In this document: piece by piece, positions 42,890 through 52,854 of the stretch | Layout of the letters: each line of letters begins with the position of its first letter | Numbering within the stretch: position 1 is the stretch's first letter | NCBI GenBank assembly: GCA_020284085.1 | Contig: JACEVL010000098.1 | Span: forward strand, 1,059,967-1,123,966 | Origin: Aporrectodea caliginosa | Taxonomy: Eukaryota > Annelida > Clitellata > Crassiclitellata > Lumbricidae | Direction: 5' to 3' | DNA length: 64,000 nucleotides | Program-made: the position numbers and the translations under genes | Notes under the pieces: model-generated | The model's database searches: none | What the model saw: the letters and a program-made list of their open reading frames with translations, nothing else | Told to the model about the DNA's origin: nothing

Positions 42890-43487
42890 AATTCGTTCAC
42901 TATTTAAATAATTGAACCTCGTTGAAATATAATAAGTCTAGAGGAACTGATTTTAACTATTTTGGCTGGGCATAGTTCGCAGTATAACTATGAGCCCCAA
43001 TTTTAAATTTATTCTTTGCTGAACATGAAGCCAATGCAAAGATTTAAACATAGGGGATATAGGCCTATGTTCTTATTTAAATGTACTAGTTATGGCTCTA
43101 GCCAAGGAGTTTTTCGGCATGGTTAAATAATTCAGATGAACGAACGAGGATAGTAGTTACAGAATGCGGGACCACTTTCTCTTATAGACCTATATAATAC
43201 TTAAAAGAGGTGTGTATATATTTTGAACAGTTCTCATTTATATGGCATGAAACGCTCAAACCAAGGGACTGAGAGAGGTAAGTTTCCAATGTTTAAACAA
43301 CATCCAGTGGCTTCCAGGGTTGTTGACGTCAACCTTGCCTTACCTATAGATATAAGCGCCATCACGATTCAGTCCTAGCTGCCCCTTCCGATCCCAGAAC
43401 AATAATAAGATGTCTAAAACTCAATTATCACTTTTACACTAAATGATGAATCGCGACATCTGTGGTGGCCGCACTAGTGTCTATAGT
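42890..43487. other. No gene; one inverted box 2
   Basis: Inverted box 2 at about 43305-43350 with CTTGCCTTACC after it. I see nothing else I can support. Confidence 0.45.
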
Positions 43488-43719
43488 CATAATATTTCGT
43501 TTATTCAAACAATCCGGTTGACAAATGGCCACTGTACAAATGCAATTTAAACAATTCACAAGAACACAAATGACAGAAGACATAACACTCTAACAGAACA
43601 GACAGCCTGTACACGGCGCTAATAGGCAGCTACAAAGCAGCCTGCGCATATCCGCCACGGGACTCGAAGTACCTCTCGCTCTCTACGCCAGATGTTATCC
43701 AATGCGCTGTCGGCCCCCT
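43488..43719 (-). mobile_element. SINE-A copy
   Basis: AATATTTCGTTTATTCAAAC (tail side), CAGACAGCCTGTACACGGCG, GCAGCTACAAAGCAGCCTGC and CCAATGCGCTGTCGGCCCCC, i.e. an inverted SINE-A with mutated box A. Confidence 0.82.
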
Positions 43720-43724
43720 CATAC

Positions 43725-44060
43725 CATACAATACGTTTTAAAAATTGTTTAGTAGCATCGCAATGGTTAGCGACATCATACGGCTATCAATACCGTTCAA
43801 GCTAATATGGATTTTCTACATACAGAATTCGGATGCTAACTATGTCCTTCATTATGTAAATATCAGACTTCATTTTTAAAAGGTGTGCAAGCAAAGGTAC
43901 AAAGTTAATCATCGTAAACGACGGTTGAACTTATACGAGTTAGGACCGATATTTAATCTGATTTCAAAATAGTGTGAAATTTATATATTCATCGAGGCAC
44001 AGAGCGATATAATGAGTTACAAGTATTTGCCTAAAAATGTGGATAGTAGTAAGATAATTA
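43725..44060. other. No gene; unassigned sequence
   Basis: I see no module, coding region or RNA gene in this stretch. Confidence 0.4.
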
Positions 44061-44170
44061 TTATTATTATTTAACCAAAGTTTAACGTCGTCTTATGACA
44101 TCAAAGGCCGTTGACGACAATACGGAAATAATACAATACAATCAGAACACAATTCTTGTATCAACAATTG
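44060..44170 (-). repeat. V module end, inverted
   Basis: TTTAACGTCGTCTTATGACA, TCAAAGGCCGTTGACGAC and AATACAATCAGAACAC are the reverse of the V end. Confidence 0.75.
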
Positions 44171-44243
44171 CTCATTTATACGCTTAAGTAAAACCGTTTT
44201 AAAGGTATTTAGTTTTAGCGCTGCATTTCATGTTCTACTAAAT

Positions 44244-44741
44244 TTCGACTGAAATCTTGCGGTTCCAGAGCCAGTAGACTTTATCTTGCTCACAGTCATT
44301 GCTGAAAAGGACGCGTGTAAAGTAAATGACACACACTTATTGACTATTTTGTATCTAAATAAGATACTTTATAATAAGACAGCGACTGCCACTACCAGTA
44401 CTGCTGCTACTATTACTACTGCTACTACTACTACCACCACCAGCACCACCACCATTTCTACTAGGCCTACTAATGCTACTTCTATCCATTAAAACTGAAG
44501 CGCTGAGACTGTGCTGTGACGCTGCTAAAGGAACTGCGGCTTTGGCACTCCAGAATCAGTGTGGTCAACCTCCTTCACATAAAAGAAACTTAAAGTAGGA
44601 AAAAAAGTCACAGGAAACTCTAATCATCCATTGATATTTCTCTATCATTAGCGCTACATGACTAATGAGTTTTAGACTAGAGATAATAACAATCTGTTGA
44701 TATAATATCAATGGCTCTGGAACCGCACGATTTCAGTCGAA
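44244..44741. repeat. Inverted-repeat element (29-bp arms)
   Basis: 44244-44272 (TTCGACTGAAATCTTGCGG...) and 44713-44741 are inverted copies with 28 of 29 bases matching. Between them lie an ACT/CTA triplet tract (44386-44463) and a segment shared with 45925-46270 (AAACTGAAGCGCTGAGACT, TGGTCAACCTCCTTCACAT, ATGACTAATGAGTTTTAGAC). No clear target duplication. Confidence 0.6.
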
Positions 44742-44958
44742 GGGAAAATGCGTACTAAAAGAGGGTCCTGATACATGGATACATTGATCTAACTCTCTTA
44801 ATAAGGAGTTTTCAGTGTTTAACGACAGTCTGTGGCTGTCATTGGCCGTTGACGTCGTCCTTACCTTTCCTTAGCATACCAGGAAAAAAATGAGTAAGTA
44901 TATCTCTTTTATTAGCCTTTCTGTGGTAACGACCACGTGTTATATCGAAATGATATAG

Positions 44959-45171
44959 CGATAGCGCATTGAGATAACATCTGGCACAGAGACCGAGAGG
45001 TACCGAGTTCGAGCCCCCGTTGGGCGGATATGCTTTGTAGGCTGCTATTAGCGCCGTTGTATTGCAGGCTGTCTGTTCTGTTAGTAGTTAAGATTTAAAT
45101 TGCATGACATGTTTAATGTACAGCGCAGTGCGTTTGTCAGGCGCTTATTAAAGAAAAGATATTATTATTAT
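44959..45171 (+). mobile_element. SINE-A copy
   Basis: CGATAGCGCATTGAGATAAC, GGTACCGAGTTCGAGCCCCC, GCTGCTATTAGCGCCG, GCAGTGCGTTTGTCAGGCGC, then a short ATT tail. Confidence 0.88.
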
Positions 45172-45920
45172 GAATAGCATCACCCAACCCCTTGACCTTA
45201 ACCACCTCAAGGGGACCACTTTAAGCGCCCTTAGTTTTGACTATTATATTGCCGCCATTCGCCAATTAAAAGGTGTCTAATGATCGCAAAATATTTCTCG
45301 CATTTTTTGACGGCATTTAACGAGAACGTTCATTAAATCTTCTCTGTGGGTTGTAGCAGGCGATAACAACGGATGGATCCCAAAGGTTCAACGACATCTT
45401 ATGACGTCAAAGGCCGTTGACTTCTACAGGAAATTTTTTAAAGGTTCTCACCGTTCCTTTGGCGCAATATAGCAGTACGGTATATCATGTATCCGTCGGC
45501 TAGTTCCTGTTTGAAGGCGCTATGTCATAACAGAGATTGCTAGTGTCGCCCTAGTTTTTATCCGGACTTAGGACTGGCACTACGGGCAGTGACGGAATTA
45601 CATAAATGATAAGCAATGTCGACGGCCATTGCAGCCGTAAATGTCGTTAAACTGGCCTCAAGTACAGCAAATTCAAAACTCCAATTAGACACCTTAAAAC
45701 ACTTAATTTGACGATTATAATTTTCCAAACGTACGAAATGTAACGAATAAACGGCTCTTGCGACAGTAGTTGCAAAAATGTAGAAATCTTTTCAGAGATA
45801 TTTCTCGGTAACATTGGTGAGTTTCAAAGAGGGCCTTTCTCAACAGATCTGTGTTTTGATTATGGAGATAATTATATAGCCGTCGCCTCTGCCTCTAAGA
45901 CTCACTTGAATGAATTAATA
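45172..45920. other. No gene; inverted box 2 and short repeat relics
   Basis: Inverted box 2 at about 45390 (TCAAAGGCCGTTGAC), an inverted CCAGTCCCAAGCCTGG relic at about 45548-45600, and a forward box 2 near 45620 followed by a box 1 relic near 45690. Confidence 0.5.
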
Positions 45921-45924
45921 TTCA

Positions 45925-46280
45925 TTAAAACTGAAGCGCTGAGACTCTGCTGTGGCTCTGCTAAAGGAACTGCGGCGGTGGCACTCCAGAATGAATGTGG
46001 TCAACCTCCTTCACATATAAGAAACTTGCAGAACTCACTTAAGTAAGTAAGTAAGTAACAATATTCTTTATTGAGAAGTACTAGCAAACGCACAGCACTG
46101 TACATGGCAAGATTAATACATTCAAACAAACAAACAAATTTGTACATACAAAGTAGAAAAAAGTCACGAATAGGAAACTCTAATCATCCATTGATATCTC
46201 TATATTCTTAACGCTACATGACTAATGAGTTTTAGACTAGAGATAATAAAAATCTGTTGATATATCAACGAAAACTCGAC
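45925..46280 (+). repeat. Repeat E, second copy, with LINE tail inserted
   Basis: Shares AAACTGAAGCGCTGAGACT, TGGTCAACCTCCTTCACAT and ATGACTAATGAGTTTTAGAC with the interior of 44244-44741. A LINE end (46037-46150) splits it. The terminal 29-bp arms are absent here. Confidence 0.7.
46037..46150 (-). mobile_element. LINE 3' end with GTAA/TTAC tail
   Basis: TAAGTAAGTAAGTAAC, ATATTCTTTATTGAG, CAAACGCACAGCACTGTACA and AAGATTAATACATTC are closely parallel to 20116-20230. Confidence 0.75.
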
Positions 46281-46379
46281 TTCTTCTCTTCCCCCGACAT
46301 ACCTTATTAACCCCCTTGTTTTCCTCAGACCCTCATTGGCTCAGAGAAAACATACTAAAATAAAATATTATGCAGTAGT

Positions 46380-46460
46380 AGTAGTTTCAGTTTAACGACG
46401 CTACCGGGTATAGTATAGCAAAGTTCTTCAGCGTCGCCCTCCTCCTTTGTAAACATAAAG
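46380..46460 (-). repeat. CCAGTCCCAAGCCTGG repeat, 3' part
   Basis: GTTTCAGTTTAACGACGC and AGCGTCGCCCTCCTCCTTTG are the reverse of the repeat end. Confidence 0.65.
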
Positions 46461-46529
46461 TAGTAATATTAAAATTATTATTAATGATACGAAACGATAC
46501 GATACGATAGGATAAGCATTAGAATGTTA

Positions 46530-46960
46530 ACAAATCCAGCCTACGTTGGGAAAATCCGAAATTATAACCGTTTTGGAAGTGTTAAAAAAGGTGTCCAGCC
46601 TTGTTGCACAATCAACCATGTACGTCATGTTGTGTAAATTCCCAATTCACATGGACAACATTTCGCATCATCCCATCCCTCTTCTGACGACCTCCACTGG
46701 GGCAGTTTCCTCCGACCAAATACCCTGAGCTTTCGTAAACCCCAATTGCACCTTTCGTCTAGCCATTGCCCCGGTCATTGCACGCATGCGCATTGGCTTA
46801 TATAAATGGTTGTGGTTTTATAGCGCAAGATCAGCTGAGGAGCACTTTCTAAGTTTGACAAGCGGAGCAGTGTTAGGAAATAGACAGACAAGAAGAGACA
46901 GACAGAGAGACAGTCACACAGACAGACACAGACAGACACAAACAGATCTGTAATATGCCA
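46530..46960. repeat. Dispersed repeat D, copy 3
   Basis: AAAAAGGTGTCCAGCCTTG, CATGGACAACATTTCGCATC, GACGACCTCCACTGGGGC, GCAGTGTTAGGAAATAGACA and a GACA tract, in the order of 4530-4900. Confidence 0.75.
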
Positions 46961-47002
46961 AAATAATTCTTGTCGACGGAACGGCCTATGGTGTGTATAC
47001 AT

Positions 47003-47190
47003 TTTTAGAGACAAGCATTTAATATCATGTAAACTGTCTAAGAGCCGTCATCTTATAGAGATGAGTGCTCCCCATACAACAAAGATCAACAAGAAGGGAG
47101 AGAAAAGACTCTTTGACTCAACATCCGGAGAGAAAAAATATCAACCACAGTTACCCGCAGAAGTCTCACCATAGACATTTTAGGCAGTAA
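47003..47190 (+). repeat. N module
   Basis: TTTTTAGAGACAAGCATTTA, AGTGCTCCCCATAC, GAAAAAATATCAACCACAG, CATAGACATTTTAGGCAG. Confidence 0.6.
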
Positions 47191-47230
47191 CTCCGGCTAC
47201 CTATGGTAGTACAAGCCCCAAGCCCGGAGA

Positions 47231-47585
47231 AAATTAATCGTAATCGTAATCGTAATCTTCAAACTTCTAAAGCGCCACTCGAAAGCCAAGCGTAGGGCAA
47301 CAGCTTATCCATGAGCGCTGCGTCTAGTCAGAGGGGTTGTCCAAAAGAGTAGTCCGAGGGAGGTCCGAGTCCGGTTTCAAGAGGATCAGAGAGGGCACAG
47401 CAGATGTTAAGGTGGGTGTCGTTTAGGTCGAGGATTGGACGGTACACGATCAGATGAGTCAGGATAAGAGTTCTTGAAAAGGAGAGACTTTAGTTTCGAG
47501 TGGAAAGTCTTGGGGGTGATGGATAGAGGCGCCTGAGGCAGATGATGGTGGATGATTGGCCATGATGGTGGAGGAGACGACGTTT
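47231..47585 (-). mobile_element. Possible LINE/SINE 3' region relic
   Basis: A TAATCG hexamer tail (47239-47258) is followed by AAGCGCCACTCG and a long GA-rich segment with no match elsewhere in the window. The tail-plus-AGCGCC layout resembles the other inverted LINE ends. Confidence 0.4.
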
Positions 47586-47629
47586 ATCAACTTTGTAACT
47601 AATCAATTAAATATATTAAGACTTTACAT

Positions 47630-47815
47630 GGGTTAAGTAAGGTCAACATCAACGGCCTTGGCAGCCATAGTCAAACAAAATGGAAACAGAAGAAAATATA
47701 AAATTGACCGAAAGATGTCGCTAAACACGGCGTTAGTACGAAAAACAGTCTGCTCTGCTTTGACACCTTTAAATGGTGTTTGAATGACGCTATATATACG
47801 AGATAATTGACTTTT
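47630..47815 (+). repeat. P module
   Basis: TAAGTAAGGTCAACATCAAC, GGCCTTGGCAGCCATAG, AATTGACCGAAAGATGTCGC, box 1 at 47762, GACGCTATATATACG. Confidence 0.72.
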
Positions 47816-47984
47816 TGATAATGATAATTGCCATTCCAGCAACGATAGATTTAGAGTAATCGAGGTACTGTACCTATAAGGACTCTTAGCCAATAAGCCG
47901 GAGCCGAATAAGAAGCATTTGCGAAGCTGTGTGTAAGAAATCCGCCATTCCAATCGTTTTCGTCATAGGCGATACTCGTCTGAG

Positions 47985-48670
47985 CAGCTTCTCTGCCTCC
48001 TTCTCTGGCAGTCTGTCCGTCTGTCTGATTGCCTGTATATCTCTCTCGCTATCTCTCTTGTGTCTGACAACCAGACTTGCTTCTTTACTTAGTATCTCTG
48101 GACAACGCTTCCGACACGATGCAGCGCTCGTGAATAAGCTCGTGCCCATTGTTTAGCTTTAATCGTAATCTGAAACTGACCCAATCACAGAGCTCCGTAG
48201 CGTATGTCGCTGCGGCAGTATTCCGTTGACAGGGAGCCAGTGGAGCGTCTCTCATTGAATCAATGAGTTGCTGATTTTTCACATAATCCGATACTTTGAG
48301 AGAATATTGCAGATTGGAGAAGCAGCTGAGCAGAGACTGCAGTTGGTGGATTCTGAACACCCTTAAATTGAACTTGTAAATGTCAGCTTATATATAGCGC
48401 CTCTTTTTGAAAACGCTTCAGTGGTGCTCTCGAACCGACTTTGCTCTGTATCTGAGCTCATACATGCGACTTACTATTTGAAATGAAGAAGATGTCGATT
48501 TTAACCATAAAATACGATGAAAAATACTCGGTACTTTGTAACAGTTTAACGACGAGCTACATTGGATTCCCAGTCACTTTTAATACACTCTCGTCTTTAA
48601 TGTGTTAAACACCTTTAATATGTCTCTTTTTCACGTTATATGAATGCTGTTTAGCTATAGGCTCTTTTTT
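47985..48670 (+). repeat. S-R duplicated block, copy 1
   Basis: Highly similar, in order, to 57470-58100: CTGACAACCAGACTTGCTTC, GATGCAGCGCTCGTGAATAA, GCGGCAGTATTCCGTTGAC, AATATTGCAGATTGGAGAAG, GGAAAACGCTTCAGTGG-type sequence and box 1 at 48609. Confidence 0.8.
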
Positions 48671-49070
48671 TAGCTGTAATCAATGAGATATTATTATCAT
48701 CGCTAGAGCCCGTATGACGTATGTTTCTTTCAGAACTCGGTGAGGTCACATCGCAAACGACTTTGACCCACCGGCTATACATTCTAAATATAGATATCGA
48801 TGTTTACTTTGTGTAGCCTATCACAGCTGATGTTGCACTGTGAAATAAAGCTTTCATGACGTCAGCCAGGGCTCATTAACATAACTGGTGACGTGTCCAC
48901 GCAATAAACGTCGATGATGACGTCGATTTCTCGATCCTGTGCATGTCATTCTAACGGAAACAGTTGCAAAAACGGCCTTGACTCTTGAGGTATACGTTTT
49001 GAATCGGCGGCTTCAAAAATAACAGCAGATCAGGCCTCTAGTGATATATTTATAAATTATACATCTCTAT
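48671..49070. other. Unique about 400-bp segment within the duplicated block
   Basis: Between the R start and the W module this copy has about 400 bp absent from 58120-58190. It has a weak inverted pair (ATCGCTAGAGCC near 48699, GGCCTCTAGTGAT near 49033) and CGGTGAGGTCACATCG. It may be an old insertion; no coding frame is seen. Confidence 0.45.
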
Positions 49071-49415
49071 GGCTGTAATATGCCAAAAAAATGACCTTTG
49101 TCGGCGGCAGCAGCCTATGTTGTCATAAGCTGCCGTTAAACTGTGGATCTAATCAACGGCCGTTGATGCCATAAGGAAACACGAAATTCTTGAAATACAT
49201 ACATTGTGTGTTATTATATGTAATTAAAATATGTAATTAAAATGTTCTGCTGATTAATTTTTATAGCATTCAAAATAAAGTGCATCAGCTGCAGAAATGT
49301 ATGAATGAAGCCATCCGGTCAGGTATTGAATATTTCAAATAGGCATTTTGTCATGTATATTTTCCTAATACATGAAAAGGAGCTTAATAAATGTTGGCTG
49401 CTTGCACAGTTTCTC
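49071..49415 (+). repeat. W and R3 modules, copy 1
   Basis: GGCTGTAATATGCC, GCCGTTAAACTGTGGATCTA, ATCAACGGCCGTTGATGCC, AAGTGCATCAGCTGCAGAAA and TTGGCTGCTTGCACAGTTT all match 58185-58525. Confidence 0.75.
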
Positions 49416-49424
49416 TCTCTCCCG

Positions 49425-49990
49425 CTCTCTCGTCCTCAGTCTATGTATGTCTGTCTGTCCCTTGTCTCAATCGATTAAAGAGTAGGTGTTTCTTTACTGT
49501 GTGAGAATTATGGAGATTGGAGACACAGCTGAGCATGGACGGCATTTGGCGGATTCTGAATTTCGTAAATTGTAAATGTGAATACTAATTTATATAGCGC
49601 CTCTTTTGGGAAACGCTTCATTTTGACCCCTACCTTACTATGGTCTCCTGTCCGTCCGCTCATATAATTATGTGCCTAAGTGATCGAAAGAAACCCTTAT
49701 TGTACAAAGAAAGGAAGAAAAGAACGAAAAGTAATATTTTAATGTATACATACATACATACACCGACTATACCTCGAAAACACTTCCACTTTTTAAACAC
49801 CTTTATAACGTATTCACCAGAAGTTATATCAATTCAATCAATTATGTTTCGTACATTAGCGCAGTGATGAATCTGATAACTTATCTAGCAACCTTAAAAC
49901 GGTGAGAACTGCACAAAACATTTGTTGTATCGACTTCAAAGGCCTTTGATGCCAGAATTAGTCATGAAATATCGTGTGACATTCAAATAT
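49425..49990 (+). repeat. S relic and R module
   Basis: CT-rich tract (49412-49462), GGCATTTGGCGGATTCTGAA, TATATAGCGCCTCTTTTGG, box 1 at 49797, GTTATATCAATTC and box 2 at about 49933. Confidence 0.6.
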
Positions 49991-50028
49991 CACAGCGAAC
50001 GAAGTTCTGGTAATAACTTTGCTAATAC

Positions 50029-50142
50029 AAGTCCTTCACTCGCAATTGCTCATGCGCTTCGGCGTGAAACTTCGATTCAGTGTCCGCGCTGTAGTCGGGA
50101 GCGCGTCTGAGTAGAAATCTTGAAGGGGCGCTATAACAAGAG
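50029..50142 (+). mobile_element. SINE-B, 5'-truncated
   Basis: CAAGTCCTTCACTCGCAATT, GCGCTTCGGCGTGAAAC, GGGAGCGCGTCTGAGTAG, CTTGAAGGGGCGCTATAAC. It is followed directly by the CATA array. Confidence 0.85.
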
Positions 50143-50143
50143 C

Positions 50144-50427
50144 TCATACATACATACATACATACATACATACATACATACATACATACATACATACATA
50201 CATACATACATACATACATACATACATACATACATACATACATACATACATACATACATACATACATACATACATACATACATACATACATACATACATA
50301 CATACATACATACATACATACATACATACATACATACATACATACATACATACATACATACATACATACATACATACATACATACATACATACATACATA
50401 CATACATACATACATACATACATACAT
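50144..50427. repeat. CATA tetranucleotide microsatellite, about 71 units
   Basis: An uninterrupted CATA/TATG array of about 284 bp starting at the 3' end of a SINE-B copy. Tandem Tyr-Ile-His-Thr and Met-Tyr-Val-Cys frames on the two strands are by-products of the repeat. Confidence 0.98.
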
Positions 50428-50520
50428 AGATAAAATGTAAACGAGATAAATAGTAAATAAATTTATAAATGAATATTTAAAAAAATGATAGATGCGTACA
50501 TAGTTTAAAACAATGACGGC

Positions 50521-50715
50521 AAGATTTGTATTGTATTTATTAATTTATATAGCGCCGCTCACAGCAATGGCCAATCAGTAGCGAGAACCCCTAGAGAAGA
50601 AGAAGGTTTTGAGAAGGGATAAGGCTCTTGGAAGAGACCTACAGCTGTAGAAAGAATGGTAACACGTAGAGATGAGGGTAGGGCATTCCATAGGGAGGGC
50701 CCAGTAGTGTGTTAG
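50521..50715 (-). mobile_element. LINE 3' region relic
   Basis: TATTG/ATTT-rich tail side, ATTTATATAGCGCCGC, GAAGAAGAAGGTTTTGAGAA, GGGCATTCCATAGGGAGGGC match 19335-19500. Confidence 0.55.
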
Positions 50716-50794
50716 CTATCTTAATTTAAATATTAACCGGTTGCGGTTTGTCAACCAGATTGTTTAAATAACGAATATTATTATTATTATTATC

Positions 50795-51029
50795 TGTATT
50801 TATTTATTTATTTATTTAGGTCACTTGTTATAGCGCCCCTTCAAGATTTCTACTCAGAGGCGCTCCCGACTACAGCGCGGACACTGAATCGGAGTTTCAC
50901 GCCGAAGCGCATGAGCAATTGCGAGAGAAGGACTTGCCCAGGGTCCTACGCGGCGGCTTGAGGTGGATTCGAACCTGCAACCCTCCGGCTGCAAGGCACT
51001 AAACATACCCCTACACCACCGCGTCCCAC
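50795..51029 (-). mobile_element. SINE-B copy, full length
   Basis: ATTTATTTATTTATTT tail side, GTTATAGCGCCCCTTCAAG, CTCAGAGGCGCTCCCGAC, GGATTCGAACCTGCAACCC (box B reversed) and CCCCTACACCACCGCGTCCC (box A region reversed). Confidence 0.9.
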
Positions 51030-51049
51030 ATGTATGTTGCAATGTACAA

Positions 51050-51330
51050 TGTATGATAGGCCGTCAACTGCATGCCGATGTTACCTCGAGATGTCGCTAC
51101 AAAAGCGGTTATAGAAAAGCGGTTGATACGCAGAAGAGTCAGTATGTGTGGACATGTTAGCGAAACTGGTATGTCATTTGACAACCTCAAAATTTCGTAA
51201 AATTAATATTCCGAAATATAGAGCCTACGCGAGAGGTCTTGTCGCGCAGGATGTCGATAACTGCAGTACCACTACATATGTAACCACAAGTAGACACCTT
51301 TTACACGGTTCCACTTTTACAATATACACT
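51050..51330 (+). repeat. T module
   Basis: GCCGTCAACTGCATGCCGAT, CAAAAGCGGTTATAGAAAAG, CGCGCAGGATGTCGATAACT, GCAGTACCACTACATATG and a box 1 relative at 51293. Confidence 0.6.
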
Positions 51331-51434
51331 TGTGATTTATATTTTGATCTGATTGATCTAAGTTTGTCAAGCTTAGTTGAGTGTAATAAGAAGTTGTTAA
51401 GCAATGAATGCCTATTAGACATGATTTAATTTCT

Positions 51435-51640
51435 ATTAAGCCCTTTTGGGGTTAGATATATTTCAAAACGAAATAAACTTCCATGAACTGGTCTTTTAGT
51501 ACGAAAAAGCCTACCTCCCTCATGCTGCAATGGCAGGGACTCAAATTGGGTAGCCGGTCCGCAGCAATCCCCGAAAGTAGCTCTAGACAGTGAATTATAG
51601 GAAACCATTAACTAATCGGGGAAAACCTTTTGTGTACATG
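51435..51640 (+). repeat. Z module, interrupted by the CR1-like LINE
   Basis: CAAAACGAAATAAACTTCC, GGGTAGCCGGTCCGCAGC, GACAGTGAATTATAGGAAAC, then TTTTGTGTACA, after which the sequence no longer matches 36150-36170. N-module sequence resumes at 55884. Confidence 0.65.
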
Positions 51641-51981
51641 TTGTATCGGTCGTTCAACTTAGCGGCGAAAATTTTCGGCTAAAACAGTTTCGGCGATTTA
51701 AATGTTATTCCACAATATTTAATACAAACTAATACAGTAAATGTATAGATATTGCGATAAGGAGTACGAGGAAGACAGCGGATAGAAACTGTTCGTAAGA
51801 AATTCGTAGTTAGAAGGAAACTTTGAGGTGAACGTTGTCTGGATTATACATAACATTCTGAGTGTACGTAGCACGGAGTGTACACAGCGTACGAAATCAA
51901 CAGAGCATAGCGGCGAATACGAGGTGAATCGACGCCAGATCAGGACACTTCAAATAGAAGAGATATTAAAGGGCCCGTGAA

Positions 51982-52854
51982 ATGGCACTCACGCTGAAAA
52001 ACCTAAAGAAATGCGGAAGATGCGAGATGATAGGCGGAATGGATAGCTTTGGAGAACTTTGCAAAAACTGTTGTAGAATAGACAAACTGGAGGAGAGAAT
52101 AGAAAATCAAGATAAAAGAATGGAGGAGATGGAGAAGAAAATAGAGGGACTGATGGTCGTCAAGACAACACAAGATGCATATGAAAAGCAGCGACAAAAA
52201 GAGGAACAAATGAGACTAGACAAGATGGAGGAGGAGATAAATGAAATCAAAGAAGATAACAGTGGAGACAACAGCAAGGAGAAAGAGGCAGAGTGGACCA
52301 CAATTGTCAAAAAGACGATGGACAAAGAATTAAAGACGGTAAATGACAAGATGAAGCAAGTGGAAGAAAAAATAAAAGAAACGGCGGATGAAGAAAGAAG
52401 AAGAGAGGAAAGAATAAACAACATTGTGATCCACAGGCTAGAAGAAAGCCAGGAGGCAACAGGCGAACAAAGAATGACGGAGGATAAAACAACGGTGATG
52501 GAACTTTTCAGAGACGTTCTAAAAGTAAACTGCGAAGGCAAAGACATAAGGAGAATGTTCAGGATGGGAAAAACCAACGAAAGCAACAAAACGAGGCCTC
52601 TGCTAGTGGAGTTTCGAGAAAGAGCAACGAAAAACGAAGTCATGGAATCACTGGGGAAACTAAGGGCAGCAGAAGAAAAGTATACGAAAATATCGGTGGC
52701 ACATGATATGACAGAGGGAGAAAGGGAAAGATGCCGGAGCCTAGTCAAGGAGAGTAAAGAGAAACAGAACAAAGAAGAGTCGGGGGAATGGATCTACAAG
52801 GTGAAGGGGTGGCCTGGATCCATGAAAATTGTGAAGATAAAAAAGCAGCAATGA
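51982..52854 (+). CDS. CR1-like LINE ORF1 protein
   Basis: 290 residues, intact. The N-terminus has a zinc-ribbon-like CxxC...CxxC pair (C11, C14, C27, C30). A long charged coiled-coil follows (about residues 34-145, Glu/Lys rich with KLEERIENQDKRMEEMEKKI-type heptads). The C-terminal half has an RRM-like ORF1 fold signature: NIVIHRLEE near 150, a FRDVLKVN block, RPLLVEFRE near 212 and ISVAHDMTEGERERCR near 238. In related LINEs ORF1p is an RNA-binding chaperone that packages element RNA in the cytoplasm. Its stop codon TGA overlaps the first ATG of ORF2 (ATGA at 52851-52854), which suggests stop-restart or leaky translation of ORF2. ATG at 51982 is the first in frame. Confidence 0.9.
   Translation: MALTLKNLKKCGRCEMIGGMDSFGELCKNCCRIDKLEERIENQDKRMEEMEKKIEGLMVVKTTQDAYEKQRQKEEQMRLDKMEEEINEIKEDNSGDNSKEKEAEWTTIVKKTMDKELKTVNDKMKQVEEKIKETADEERRREERINNIVIHRLEESQEATGEQRMTEDKTTVMELFRDVLKVNCEGKDIRRMFRMGKTNESNKTRPLLVEFRERATKNEVMESLGKLRAAEEKYTKISVAHDMTEGERERCRSLVKESKEKQNKEESGEWIYKVKGWPGSMKIVKIKKQQ

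Noticed and set aside
47886..48156. Short proteins in the S module
   Set aside because: They depend on the CT-rich tract and are not conserved in the S copy at 57470.
50022..50440. Met-Tyr-Val-Cys and Thr-Tyr-Ile-His repeat proteins
   Set aside because: Direct translation of a perfect CATA microsatellite in all frames and on both strands.
52107..52772. Ser/Leu-rich 221-codon frame on the - strand
   Set aside because: Antisense shadow of LINE ORF1, whose purine-rich sense strand gives Ser/Leu/Phe-rich complements. Frames at 54599-55348 and 55397-55771 are the same for ORF2.
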